Assembly (NCBI GenBank): GCA_001247695.2 | Contig: LGRX02029089.1 | Coordinates: 1 to 37,632, forward strand | Length of the DNA stretch: 37,632 nt | From: Cymbomonas tetramitiformis | Taxonomy: Eukaryota; Chlorophyta; Pyramimonadophyceae; Pyramimonadales; Pyramimonadaceae | Reading direction: 5' to 3' | Part shown: positions 1 through 9,399 of the stretch, one piece after another | Layout of the letters: every line of letters begins with the position of its first letter | Numbering within the stretch: position 1 is the first letter of the stretch | Notes under the pieces: model-generated | What the model saw: the letters and a program-made list of their open reading frames with translations, nothing else | Told to the model about the DNA's origin: nothing | The model's database searches: none | Made by a program: the position numbers and the translations under genes

Positions 1-2335
1 CTCTCCCACTCCTCTGGCTTGGAGACATCCAGGTGGATGGCTCTCAGGCGCCGCATCACCTTGGGTGCATACCTCAACCCTCGGCGGTACGTGGAGAGCA
101 TGGACAGGTTGGACATCTCCACGCAATTGGGGACTCGTCTGCCAGCCAGGAAGTTGACGGAGGCCATGCGGGTCTCCAACCGCGAAAAATACTCCGCCGC
201 GGTCTCGTTCGTCGCCTGCCTCAATGCAATGGCCTCTCCGTGTGCGTTCTCCAGGTAGGCCTGTGTTAGAGAGCACACCGCCAGATCGCTGAAGAACACG
301 TCCAGCTCCACGTAGCGCCGGTGCCAAGCCTGGTCAGACCCGAAGGTCCCCGCCGCACGCTCCAAGAATTTCTTCTGCTGGTCCTGAAGAGTGTGCTCCT
401 TTAAGCTCCAAAGGAGGCTCGACACGCTCGCCTGGTACGTCGATACAGATGGCGTACAGCTGGGAGTGGTCAGCGCCTCGATCACGATGGCCTCTTGGAA
501 TATCTTCCGCACCATGTTGGAGTAGTGCTCCAACTGCGTCAGGAGGCCATCCTTGTCGGCCGATTTGGTGTCGGACGCGGAGCGAGGGAATCTGGTCACA
601 CTCTTGATCAGCTTCAGCACCATCTCCTTGGTCTTGTGCTCCAGGCGGACCTCGTCCGGGGATGCTCGCAGATTAGTGCCCTGCGGCAGTCGGACGATGC
701 CTGGTACAAGGGGGGTGGCGCTGGGAGAGAGTACGGGGTTCGCAGCAGCGGCAGAGTGAACGGGGTTTGCGGCAGCGGCAGAGTGAACGGGGTTTGCGGC
801 GGCGGAGTGGGGGAAACGGGCTGGAGGTGATGGTCCCGGGGCATGCGCGGGCGGGAGCGCAGGCGCGGGATTTGTGGGGACTGCAGCCGGAATGGGCGGT
901 AATGCAGGGGCTGATGGTGGAGCGGGGAGTGGAAGAGGTGTATGGAAGAGCAGGGGAGTGGATGGTTGTGCGGCCACCGCGCTCATGCTTCGGTACCAAT
1001 CGGAGTTGCTGACTTCCGACCACGCGGCGAGTCCGTCCTGGTTGAAGTTCTGCATCTCCGACTCCCGCGCAGTGGCAGGGATCCACTCCCACACTGGCTG
1101 CCCCATGCTCGTAGACCGCACATTGGCTGCGGCTGGATCCCCCATTGCCATATCCATGACCTCGCGGTCGACCATGAGGACCCAAGTCTCCACACGAGGG
1201 TTGGTAAGTGGTAGGGGTGCATGGTGTAGGCGGCCTCCCATGCGCGCATATGCAGTCAGCGGCGCTCCCAGCAGGTGCATGATCCTGAACAGGATGGCGT
1301 CGCCCTGCACCCCAGCCCGGCGGCGCTCATCCCATGGCAGGGAGACGGTAGCCGCGCCTCGCACCCCCGCTGACTGGTGTACCCACAATGACCCACCGTC
1401 ATGGGTGACGAAGAGAGCCCGAACCTCTGGGTACTGAGGGTAGGAGGGCTCTGGTCCTTGCGCGGGGTCGTCAGGGGGATCTTGAGGTGGATCACTGGGG
1501 GGACCCGCTTGAACTGGGGTCTCTGAGCTCCGAGTCAGGGTTGCCACCGCCGTGCACTACCGTCTCCATCGACTGCCGCCGGCGAGCCACCATCATGTTG
1601 AGGGGATTTGGCCGACCCTGAGTGGGAGGTTCGGCGGGAGCGGTTTCAGCGACAATCTGAGACACTGGGGGGGTTACGCTGTCAGCGGCGTCCGCCTCGA
1701 GTGGATGGTCCGCCGTCAGGGCCCCCTGTACACTGCTCTGAGGGTCGCCTGGTGGAGAGGCTCCTGCAGATGTCGTCGCGCCAGGCAGGGAGAGTCCTCT
1801 CGAGAGCACCGCGGAGATGTCCAGGGCCTGTACTGCCGCCAGGACTTCCCTGCGAATGTGCTCGCTTCGGCTGCTCGCGTCCGAGTCAGAACCGGACCTG
1901 TGGGCGGCCCTCCGCCTGCGCTCAGCCCGTGCCTGCGTGCTTCGGCTGCCTCTGGACCCCGTGCTGGTGCGGCTGACATCCGTGCCGGAGTCGGGGTCGG
2001 AGTGATCAGGTGCATGGCTTAGACCTGGGAGGTGCCTACCATGTGTCGCAGGGCCCGAGGATACTCTTCGGGAACGCCGGCGCCGGCGGGTCTCTGAGGT
2101 TGCTGCCACCGCGGGGAGGTGACGCACCAAGAGCTGGGTCCCCCCCGAGACGCTCTGCCGAGCTCCGCTGTCAAGGGGTACCTGCAGAGGGTCTGGCAGG
2201 GCTGCGGCGCCGATACTGATGAAGTGCTGCAGCGATGAGAGATCCGCACCAGAGTCATGAAGCGCGGAGGTAGCTGGTACCAGCTGATGGGGCTGCTGTG
2301 GTCGATGCTGTGGCTGTTGTTGCGGCTGCGGCTGC

Positions 2336-2367
<32 letters not shown>

Positions 2368-2814
2368 TAACTGCTGTTGCTGGAACTGCTGCTGCTGTAA
2401 CTGCTACTGCATCGGTTCCAGTGGCTGCTGCTGAAGCCACTGCTGTTGTTGCTGCTGGTACGCGAGCCACTGCTGCTGTTGCTGCAGCTGTTGTTGGAAT
2501 GGTGTGGGATATGAGCCCATGGGGTGGTGGGTTCCCAGTGTGAACGGCACTGGTGACACTCCCCCAGCGAGGGCCGCTGATTGGGGCAGTACCCAATTGA
2601 CGCCGTTCCATACAGCCTGTGCGGGGGTGCCATCCGGCATGGTATATGGGCGGGGCACCGCAGTGTAGGGCATGGTGGTGCCTGGATGTGGAAGGGGGTG
2701 AGCGGAAGCGTATGCAGTGGGAGATGGGAAGGTGATGGGGGAGAACAGTGGGTGGTGTAACGGCTCTGCGCTGACACCCATGCTGGGAAAGGATTCTGAT
2801 GTCTGCTGTGACAT
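1..2814 (-). pseudogene. gag-like protein of element A (stop plus frameshift; C-terminus beyond window)
   Basis: The first ATG of the frame is at 2814; the frame stays open down to a TGA at 1492 except for one TAG at 2404-2406, which sits inside a poly-Q tract. Near a C6 run around 1498-1503 the coding frame shifts, and the new frame is then open to position 1 (about 500 codons). Layout: a P/S/T-rich N-terminus, poly-Q (about 2300-2480), an Arg/Ser-rich low-complexity segment with RRRQSMETVV, an acidic linker, a conserved block (VRALFVTHDGGSLWVH), a Pro/Ala linker with NPVHSAAAA repeats, then a helical capsid-like region with EALTTPS and EYFSRLETRMASVNFL (about 130-200). The same blocks occur in the gag of element B, which is why I call this gag. 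It would form the particle shell of the element. No zinc knuckle is reached before the window edge. Confidence 0.7.
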
Positions 2815-2899
2815 TCTGACTGCTGAGCTGGTTGAGTTCACAGACTGGGTGTGGCAATAGCCACAGGTGAGCAAAAGTAGTGAGTGCTCGCCTTTTTAT

Positions 2900-3091
2900 T
2901 TAGTCAGACTCGTCCTCGTCGATGTCACTCTCTGGGGGCGAAGGAGGAGCGCCGAGCACGGGTATTGCGAATATGCCAGGGAGTATTGGTACTGCTGGAT
3001 CGTGGTTGTCAGGGTAGTAGAAGAAGTGTCCCTGATGAAACCACTCGCGGTCGTGGCTCGCTGGTGGGATAGCCAGTGTGGCTCTGTCCAG
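2900..3091 (-). CDS. small ORF in element A leader, acidic C-terminal tail (copy 2)
   Basis: A minus-strand frame of 63 codons (counted from a CTG at 3091; no ATG seen, so the true start or a spliced upstream exon is unknown) ends at TAA 2900-2902. The protein has the pattern A-IPP, R-W--QG, a proline-rich middle, then PPSPPESDIDEDESD and stop. It parallels the neighbouring ORF at 3096-3263: both have PP near the start, R-W--QG, and a PPSP...SD-DE..SD tail. It lies just upstream of the gag start. Function unknown; it could be a diverged C-terminal exon or an element-specific small protein. Confidence 0.4.
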   Translation of the reverse strand: MDRATLAIPPASHDREWFHQGHFFYYPDNHDPAVPILPGIFAIPVLGAPPSPPESDIDEDESD

Positions 3092-3095
3092 GCGT

Positions 3096-3263
3096 TCAGT
3101 CGCTGTCCTCCGCCTCGTCGTCAGAGGAAGAAGGGGAAGGAGGGCCGCTCTGCCAGAAAGCGCCTGCTGGTGGGTAGGTAGGGTCTGGAGGGAATACCCA
3201 CTTAATAGGTCCTTGCTTCCACCACGCTCTTCTGTATTTGTCTGGATCTGGGGGTACTGCCAT
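3096..3263 (-). CDS. small ORF in element A leader, acidic C-terminal tail (copy 1)
   Basis: ATG at 3263, TGA at 3096-3098, 55 codons. The product starts MAVPPDPDKYRRAWWKQG, continues with a proline/aromatic segment, and ends GPPSPSSSDDEAEDSD. It is the better-formed member of a tandem pair with the frame at 2900-3091, and the TGA of this copy overlaps the open frame of the second. I do not recognise a family. Coding use is suggested by the conserved order of motifs between the two copies rather than by length. Confidence 0.4.
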   Translation of the reverse strand: MAVPPDPDKYRRAWWKQGPIKWVFPPDPTYPPAGAFWQSGPPSPSSSDDEAEDSD

Positions 3264-3825
3264 ACACCAGCGAACTCAAAATTTGGCCAGGGCTCCGCGA
3301 CACGATTTTTGAGTGCCTAGGTGCGCGGGCAAGAGTCAAGCAGCAACGAAAGGAAGGGTGTCAGGTCCAATACAGAGGTCCAGTAAGGTCCCAGACGATA
3401 TTTATGCTCCGTAGGTCCCAAAATGCTCCAGTCAGGGTACTGCTGGAGGATACCAGAAGGTGCTAAAGAACTGCCAGAAACGTCCAGAAGCTGCTGAAAG
3501 CGCTGTTTGGGGGAGCTTTTCCCGCTGCTGATGGCCGTGAGGGCGGTATCAGGGGTTTCTAGGCTGTTCTATGGGGTCTAAGGAAGGGGTTTTTGGTGGT
3601 GGGGGCTACTGGGAGAGGTTTTGGGGTAGGCTGGAAACTGGCTAAAACGGCTATTTTGGGCTGTTTTTGGCTGTTTTTCGCCTTTTTAAGGCTCTGGGAG
3701 GTGGGCTATGAGGTTTTTCTGGCTACTATAAACCGGGGAAACCCTTTAGGGTGCTCTGTGACGGTTGTTTGTAGCCTGGGGAAGACTTGGAACTTAAGAT
3801 CGGAAAACCAATCTTGACCAACGAG
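3264..3825. other. element A leader region, no ORF seen
   Basis: About 560 bp between the primer-binding site and the small ORFs. The plus strand is rich in short G runs and GGTTTTT/GCTGTTTTT tracts around 3585-3730. No coding frame is convincing on either strand. This is where a retrotransposon 5' untranslated and packaging region would lie. Confidence 0.35.
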
Positions 3826-3843
3826 AGCCTGGTTGGGCCCCCA
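3826..3843 (-). promoter_or_regulatory. primer-binding site resembling tRNA-Pro 3' end
   Basis: On the minus strand the 18 bases after the LTR read TGGGGGCCCAACCAGGCT. A PBS begins TGG because it pairs with the CCA end of a tRNA, and TGGGGG matches the discriminator-C plus CCA end typical of eukaryotic tRNA-Pro. The first six bases are also those of the tRNA-Pro PBS used by many retroelements. The rest would have to be matched against the host tRNA set. Confidence 0.5.
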
Positions 3844-3844
3844 G

Positions 3845-4193
3845 TGTTAAGGGGACGTTATGCTGATATTTGGTAACTTTTGGGAGCAGAATACGGGTTC
3901 CTTCTTTGAAAAAAAATAGTATTTCTGACGTAAAAATTGCGCAGAGTTTCCCAAAAGTACGGCTCTCCCCCTTCAGTATAACGGAAGTTACAGTGTGGCC
4001 GTGGCTGAACGCGCGGAGGTGTTCAGGTAACGCTTATTGATACCAATTGTGCCAGGGGCACTACGACAGATGCTCGGAAATATGTTTTTGATTGAACGTG
4101 CAAAGGTACACCATTCGGATTTTATAATATACTGGATCAGGGCCAGATTGAGGTACAAACGATAATTCGGTTCCGAGTTCTGAAGGCTAAACA
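3845..4193 (-). repeat. candidate LTR of element A (349 bp)
   Basis: On the minus strand the segment begins TGTTTAGCC and ends CCCCTTAACA, one base before the PBS. It contains a TATATTATAAAA stretch (about 4122-4135) that could be a promoter. The inner boundary is well placed by the PBS; the outer boundary is chosen only because it gives TG...CA ends, since the partner LTR is outside the window. An inverted repeat lies inside at 3856-3983. Confidence 0.4.
3856..3983. repeat. imperfect inverted repeat inside the candidate LTR
   Basis: CGTTATGCTGA followed at a distance by ACTTTTGGGA on the left is matched on the opposite strand by CGTTATACTGA and ACTTTTGGGA on the right, giving a stem with bulges over 128 bp. 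It could be an RNA hairpin in the LTR or a small foldback element. Confidence 0.45.
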
Positions 4194-4349
4194 CTTCTCA
4201 AGTGCTCCACTTATTCACTCGTCACTCAGGTTGCAGGGTCAACCACTCGAGAGCCGATGTCACACTTCGGCTCAACGTTCGATTCCCGATCCGATCTCAT
4301 TTCTAATTCCGATTCGTCATTCTCGATTCAGATGCTATATCGACAGACT

Positions 4350-4640
4350 GACACGATGACTGTCCCACAGTACTGTCATACTACTGTACTGTCATAGTGG
4401 CATAGTGTCATAGTGTCATACTGTCATAGCCCCGACATCTGATATTCGATTTCATTGTCTTTTCAACCCCGATGCGAATCTGACCATTCTTCGAGGGTCT
4501 GACTGAGTGCCACGATGACACCCCCCACAGTACTGTCATACTACTATAGTGTCATAGTGTCATACTGTCATAGTGTCATACTGTCATACTGTCATACCCC
4601 GGACATCTGGTATTCATTCTCATCGTGATTTCAAGCCCAA
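4350..4640. repeat. two tandem units of about 150-160 bp with CTGTCATA/GTGTCATA octamers
   Basis: Both units start CACGATGAC, then CCCACAGTACTGTCATACTA, then a run of alternating GTGTCATA and CTGTCATA octamers, then CCCCGACATCTG (or CCCCGGACATCTG) and a TATTC-rich end. The octamer run differs in copy number between the units. No coding frame is supported. Confidence 0.7.
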
Positions 4641-4648
4641 TTTCACTG

Positions 4649-5190
4649 TCATCGTGCCAATCCCAGATTACCCCCGATGACACACATATAGACGCATAGG
4701 CATATCGGCTCACGCTGTGCCTCCGGGCACACACTGGTTGCATGCTGAACCAGGCGTGTTGCATGCCGGTCGGGGCGTGTTGCATGCTGAGACGGGCCCG
4801 TTGCATGCTCAGCCAGTCGAGTTGCATGCCGGCGTGGGCTGTTAGGTCCACCCGTCAGTTGCTGGGTCATGTTCAGCTCCTCCTCGGGCAGACTGGGGCA
4901 GGATGCAGCATGTTGGTTGCATGCTGGCGGTATGCTGCCCGATCCGCCCGCCAGTTGCTGGGTCATACTCAGCTCCTCCTCGAGGTGCTCAGATTCGCCC
5001 GCCGGTTGTTGGGTCATGCTCAGACCCTCCCAAGCAGCAAGACGCGCAGCCTCCCAAGCCGCAAGACGTGCAGCTTCCTTCTTCCTCCAGGCTTTCATCC
5101 GCTGGTCCAAGGTCGTACGCTTCCTCCCACTCCTCGAAGGCTTCGAACGACGGGTAGGCGTATCCTCCTCCGAGGACTGCTCACGGACGG
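4649..5190 (-). pseudogene. retroelement-like protein fragment with AARLAAWE, SMTQQLAGG and HATRxxx repeats
   Basis: A minus-strand frame open from about 5190 to a stop at 4649. It begins with a basic Ser/Arg segment (TRRSKPSRSGRKRTT), then two copies of AARLAAWE, three diverged copies of an E-L-MTQQ-AGG unit, and HATR heptad repeats at about 4735-4850. The heptad stretch matches 9440-9540 in element B almost base for base, so the two share recent ancestry. It lies just after the IQ-containing frame (5181-6038) but in a different frame, which suggests one gene broken by a frameshift near 5180-5190. Probably the remnant of another gag-type gene; function not recognised. Confidence 0.5.
4735..4850 (-). 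repeat. HATRxxx heptad (21-bp) minisatellite, short copy
   Basis: About five 21-bp units built on GTTGCATGC (plus strand), encoding HATRLAE, HATGPSQ, HATRPDR and HATRLVQ on the minus strand. The unit order and most variant bases equal those of the longer array near 9440-9540. Confidence 0.75.
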
Positions 5191-6038
5191 TGTTGCTGCA
5201 ACCGGTACTGGCTGCAATGAATCTCCATCTCGGACTCGTCCGTGCTGTAGGTTAAGTCCGAGGGGTTCGATCCCAGAGTTGCCGCGAGAGCTGTCTCGTC
5301 TGGTTTGAGAGGAGCAGGATTGGGAGGTGGGTGTGCTCGTCGAACACGTCCGAACACAGCCTGCACAATCGCCTTGCCGCACTGTCTGACCCGCTGGACT
5401 GCCGTGGTCCATGTTGAGGCCGTCTTGAGCGCATGGGAGTCAAAGGGGGTGTCCTGCGCTCGTTGCGCCCGCCGACGTCGCCACAAGCGATAGGCTTGCT
5501 GTATTGATATCGCCGCAGACGCTTGTCGCCGTTGAAGGCGACGGAGCCCAGTCGTCTCCCAAGGTCGGCCTTCTTGCGGTACATTCGTCTTCGGCCCGTA
5601 TTCTTGCTCCACAGCCCGACGCTGCTCGCATGGGCTCAACTCTGCCCAGGCCAAGCCCAATGTGCCGCCCATGCGACCACGCAAGCGGGCAAGTATAAGC
5701 TCGTCCAACTCGTACTTCCGTTGGCGACGGCTGAAAGGAGTAGTCGCGGGACGTCGTGTAGCATGGCGGCGACTGCGCTCAGCCATCTTGGGTGCCTCTG
5801 CCGGGGACTTCTTCTTGAGGGTCATGCGTAGTTGTCGTAGTAGGATACTTTCAGAGGTAGCCCCAGCCGGACTTCTCCAGCTCCACGATGTCAACCGTCT
5901 ACGCTGGTCCGCCAAGGAACTCTGGTACACCTCGGAGGCCCCCGGTGCAGCCAGATGCAGATCCTTGTAGTCGCTGGGCTGAACTGCTGGTGCCGCGTGA
6001 AAAGATGAGCTCGGATACGTGGGGGAGGTCCATCGACA
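5181..6038 (-). pseudogene. basic protein with IQ-like motif, probable retroelement ORF remnant
   Basis: The frame is open from about 6038 (after a TAA at 6039-6041) to a stop at 5181, roughly 285 codons. It contains SDYKDLHLAAPGASEVYQSS near the start, a basic stretch (LRMTLKKKSP...MAERSRRHATRRP), RQRKYELDELILARLRGR, then AAISIQQAYRLWRRRR, which fits the IQ pattern IQxxxRxxxxR closely and would be a calmodulin-type binding helix, and an acidic end. No reverse transcriptase, protease or integrase motif is visible. The next frame (4649-5190) probably continues it after a frameshift. It may be the N-terminal half of a gag from a third element copy, or an accessory ORF; I cannot decide. Confidence 0.45.
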
Positions 6039-6451
6039 TTACCGCGGTCAATCGGGACACCGTGTTCGGCACAGTAAGTCTCCCAACAAGAATGTGCTGT
6101 CGGTGGGGTTATCGGTGGAGTCAATGATCCCCGATCAGGGGGGGATTCTCCACTGAGAGGGGCCGTCTGCTTAAAATGGTAGCGCGCCGTGCGCGCTCTC
6201 GGCCACTGAAGGCAATCCGTGATGAACGGGGCTTTGGGCTGACGGTGGAGGGGGGCCGTGCGGCCACACCATGCGACCATGGGGCGAATCTGATGAAGCC
6301 TCTGTGCTCACTGGGGCATGCAGCACTCGCAGTGAGACGGGCTTTGTCGAGGTACAGGCGGTGGCCTCGTCACGTGACGTCCGCGAGGGCCATGAAGGAC
6401 GGGCTGCCACATTGGTATAGGGCTGCCTCTGTCCACGGGGTCGATGGAGAT

Positions 6452-6782
6452 TCACTCCTCTTGCCCGGGAGCCCCTGTCGGCTCCCCACTCCGAAAAGCT
6501 GGATCCTCGGTGCTCGTGATGTCACACATGGCACACAGATCCCCATAGAGGTCCACGTCAGCATCCGCCAGAGCGAGGATCTCCTCCATCGTTTCCAGCT
6601 CTTCGGGGTTGAGGGAATCCTCCTCGACTCTCTCCTCAATGACCTCCACGCAAGCCGCCACTTGCCCTGGCCTTCGCGCCAACCGCGCCGGGGCGTTGGC
6701 CTTCCAGATTGCCAACTTCTTTTCGTCTGTGCAATTCCGTGCAATTGGCCACCAAGTGCTCGAGACTGCCACATGCAAAACA
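6452..6782 (-). pseudogene. CCHC zinc knuckle fragment plus acidic tail, frameshifted by a 10-bp duplication
   Basis: On the minus strand 6782-6741 encodes CFACGSLEHLVANC, a perfect C-x2-C-x4-H-x4-C zinc knuckle as found at the end of retroelement gag proteins, where it binds RNA. Immediately after it the plausible coding frame changes: the continuing acidic protein (TDEKKLAIWKANAPARLARR ... DVDLYGDLCAMCDI ... stop 6452) is in another frame. A near-perfect 10-bp tandem duplication (6727-6736 and 6737-6746) lies exactly at the junction and explains the shift. A TAG in the knuckle frame just upstream (about 6792-6794) closes it on the other side. It follows element B on the same strand and may be its gag C-terminus. 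Confidence 0.6.
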
Positions 6783-6799
6783 GGGCCGCTCCCTCTATT

Positions 6800-7400
6800 C
6801 GGGGTGTGAGGACTGAGCCAGTCTCACAGGTATGTAAGCAAACACTTACAGGTAATATGATGCCATGATCATAGGGTGTACAGACAGTACATGGATAATA
6901 TCGGATACGGATCTTTTTTAATTACTCTTTTGGTCAAGTTGCTTAACAGCCACAGAGGTGGCTGCAATGTACGACATATTTAAACTCAACCCCGAGAGCT
7001 TGCACAGCTCTCTACTTAAGGTAACTCGTCCTTACCATGCCACTTCATGTGTTCAGTCATTGCTGACTGCAACAACCGATCAGCTGGGATCTGTCATCAG
7101 TACTTAAATGTTTCTGACTGTCACCTCCCAAGTCTCTCATTTGAATACTCACAGATCTGCTGATGTGACTGTATAACGGAGGTCCTCCTCGATTCCCTCC
7201 AGTTATGTTCGACTGATCGAATCCTAAATGGTTTCCCACCAATTCTCTCAAGTCTGATCTGCTGTAGGTGCAGATATTCAAATGTCACATTTGAGTCAGT
7301 CACTTCTGTCGGTCCCTTTGTCAATTCTGCCAGTCACCTGTGTCATTCGGTCATGCTGGTGACTGTCATCATTTCCGGTTGGTGACTGTCATCGTTTCTG
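6800..7400. other. non-coding spacer, AT-richer, rich in CTGTCA/GTGACT motifs
   Basis: No supported frame. The composition is clearly AT-richer than the flanking gag-like DNA. Many scattered GTCACT/CTGTCATC motifs occur towards 7270-7430, weakly recalling the octamers at 4350-4640. It separates the basic gag tail of element B from the zinc knuckle at 6741-6782, so it is either an insertion or an unrecognised intron. Confidence 0.4.
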
Positions 7401-7669
7401 TCACTCGTCATTCTGACACGCCTGTCTCTCGTACTGACTCGTGATGTACCCTAGTACACCCTCACCGCAGGTGCCGGTCGGGATCCTTGGGTCGCCGCCG
7501 CCGTGCTTACGGTCACAGGAGCCGCTGTTGCCGAGTCGCCCCCGGCAGTTCCCGGCTCCCACGTGAGGGCCGCCAACGCAGGCCTCCTCGGGGTCCACCT
7601 GGCCGACCAGCCGGGGTGCTGCGTGGTGGAGCTTGCCGCTGTCGGTGTCCCATCTCCAACGCCACCTTA

Positions 7670-7826
7670 GGGCTGTTCCATTTATTGTCGCAGGGGGGGT
7701 TGGGATTTCCGTTTTTGTCCGGTGGGGGTGGGGTCGAGGATGCTTTTGTCCGGTGAATCCATGAAAATGTCCGGTGGGTAGGTGGGGGTCCTAGAGCCAA
7801 TCCCCCCGACAATAAATGGAACGCCC
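7670..7826. mobile_element. Harbinger-like MITE (157 bp) with TTA target duplication
   Basis: The ends are inverted: GGGCTGTTCCATTTATTGTCG on the left and GGGC-GTTCCATTTATTGTCG on the right (one base indel), followed on both sides by a G-rich run and TTGG. TTA is present directly outside each end (7667-7669 and 7827-7829). A TTA/TAA duplication with GGG-starting ends is the signature of PIF/Harbinger elements. Three GTCCGGTG subrepeats lie inside. Removing the element and one TTA joins the two halves of the surrounding gag frame (TIARK to VALEMGHRQRQ) without a stop, which confirms the boundaries. It encodes nothing. Confidence 0.85.
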
Positions 7827-9399
7827 TTACGGGCGATGGTGTCGTGGAGAACCGCGTCCTCCATCACCTTAGCCGTCTCAATTTCAGTGGCCACGGAACG
7901 AACCTTCATAAATGGCGGAGGTGTCGGGCCGTCCGAGTCGACGTTGTTCATCTTCCCACTGCTCCGGGTGACTGGTGTCCAGCCCCAGATCCGCCAGCTT
8001 GGAACCCACTTGAACGCTGTGTCGTAGTCCACCCCAAAAGAGCTCGAGAAGTTCCAGTTTGGTAACCTTACCGCAACCCCATACTACATCCGCCACAAAG
8101 TTGACAGTCGCGGTTCGGGTGGTGATGCGGGTGTAGAAAGCACCGGTCTTCTCCTCCGATCGCTGCCTCGTTGAGAGTAGCTCCGACTTCAGCCGTTTCA
8201 GGGCGTCCGTGGTGATGTCCACCGACAAGGCAAGATCGCCCATGAACCGTGGCACCGCTGCGTACCTCGCCTTCCACGCCTCTCCTTCGCTGCCCGCCTG
8301 GCGCCATCTCCTCGACGTACAGCTTCTGGGCCTTGGCCAACTTGGCGGTCTTGATCATCCATAGCAAGGTGGAGACGCTGAGCTGGTTGCGTCCTTGCGC
8401 CTCACGCCGAAAGCTGGGAGTAGTGAGCGCCGCAATCACCGTCATGTGCTCCAGAAGCGCATTCACCGCCACAGAGAGCTTCTCAAGGTCATCCATGGCC
8501 CGGCCCTTCGTGTAGTGATCGCCGGGGAACTCCGGGAGGTCATCCACCAACTTGTAGATGTCCTTCAAGAGCGAGCTCTCGTTCTTGATCGCGGTCTGGT
8601 AGGAGCGGTCGTCAGGGGTGAACATCGCCATCGGGTCTTCCGGAGCTCGTACAACCCCGGCAGGTGGTCCCGCCACTACTGCCGTATGAGTCACCGTCGG
8701 GGTGAAGGTCGCGGCATCGGCTGAGAGTCGATGTGAAGGAGCCGGGAAGGTGGAGGAGTCAGCCTGCAACGGGGGTTTAGACATCGTAGGAGGCGGCCCA
8801 AACGATGCAGCCAAGTACCATGGAGCAGCATACACCTCCACCCAGGCTTGTAGCCCATCCAGCTCGTAGGTCTCCGCCTCCGACTCCGTGAAGGCGTCCA
8901 CCACCGGTCGTCTCGGGCATTGGTACCATTGTGACGGAATTCTGGAACGCCTCGTGCCTCGAATAAACTCTTCTGCCACCAAGCGGTCCACCAAGAGAGC
9001 GTAGGTGGAGGCCTCAGTGGTGTGCAGCGGACGTATCTCGGGAAAAGAGGTACCACCGGCCCCGCTCAGAATGTATCGAGCGGGACTCAGCCCAAGATTG
9101 TCACAGATCTTCAGGGCTGCCGACAAACCATAGCGCGAGGAGGTGATCTCGGGTAACGTTGCTGTAGTAGCCGATTCACCCGGGGGCACCCGCAAGGAAT
9201 CCCCTTGGGGAGTGACCACTAACAGCCGTGTGGTTGACGTCGACGGTCCCGCCCCCCCAGTCGGGTCACCATCAGGGTCATCTCCAGGGTCGTCACCAGG
9301 GTCGTCCTCCGTGTCCTTATAGTCGCTACTCCGGCTTTGCGATTCTTCATCGGCGGCGAGCGACTTCCCATCCTTCCAGCCCAAGGCAAGCTGTCCCCC

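Larger units (their letters stand above)
1..4193 (-). mobile_element. LTR retrotransposon A, 5' part (LTR, PBS, leader, gag), cut by window edge
   Basis: Read on the minus strand, the parts come in the order expected for an LTR retrotransposon: a TG...CA candidate LTR (3845-4193), one spacer base, a primer-binding site starting TGG (3826-3843), a leader of about 560 bp, two small ORFs, then a long gag-like gene running off the window at position 1. Protease, reverse transcriptase and integrase would lie beyond the edge and are not seen. The gag carries a stop and a frameshift, so this copy looks inactive. Family assignment (Ty3-like) rests only on gag character and layout and is inference. 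Confidence 0.6.

Noticed and set aside
2298..2543. Plus-strand Ala/Val-rich frame
   Set aside because: It is the antisense of the CAG-type poly-Q tract of the gag gene on the minus strand.
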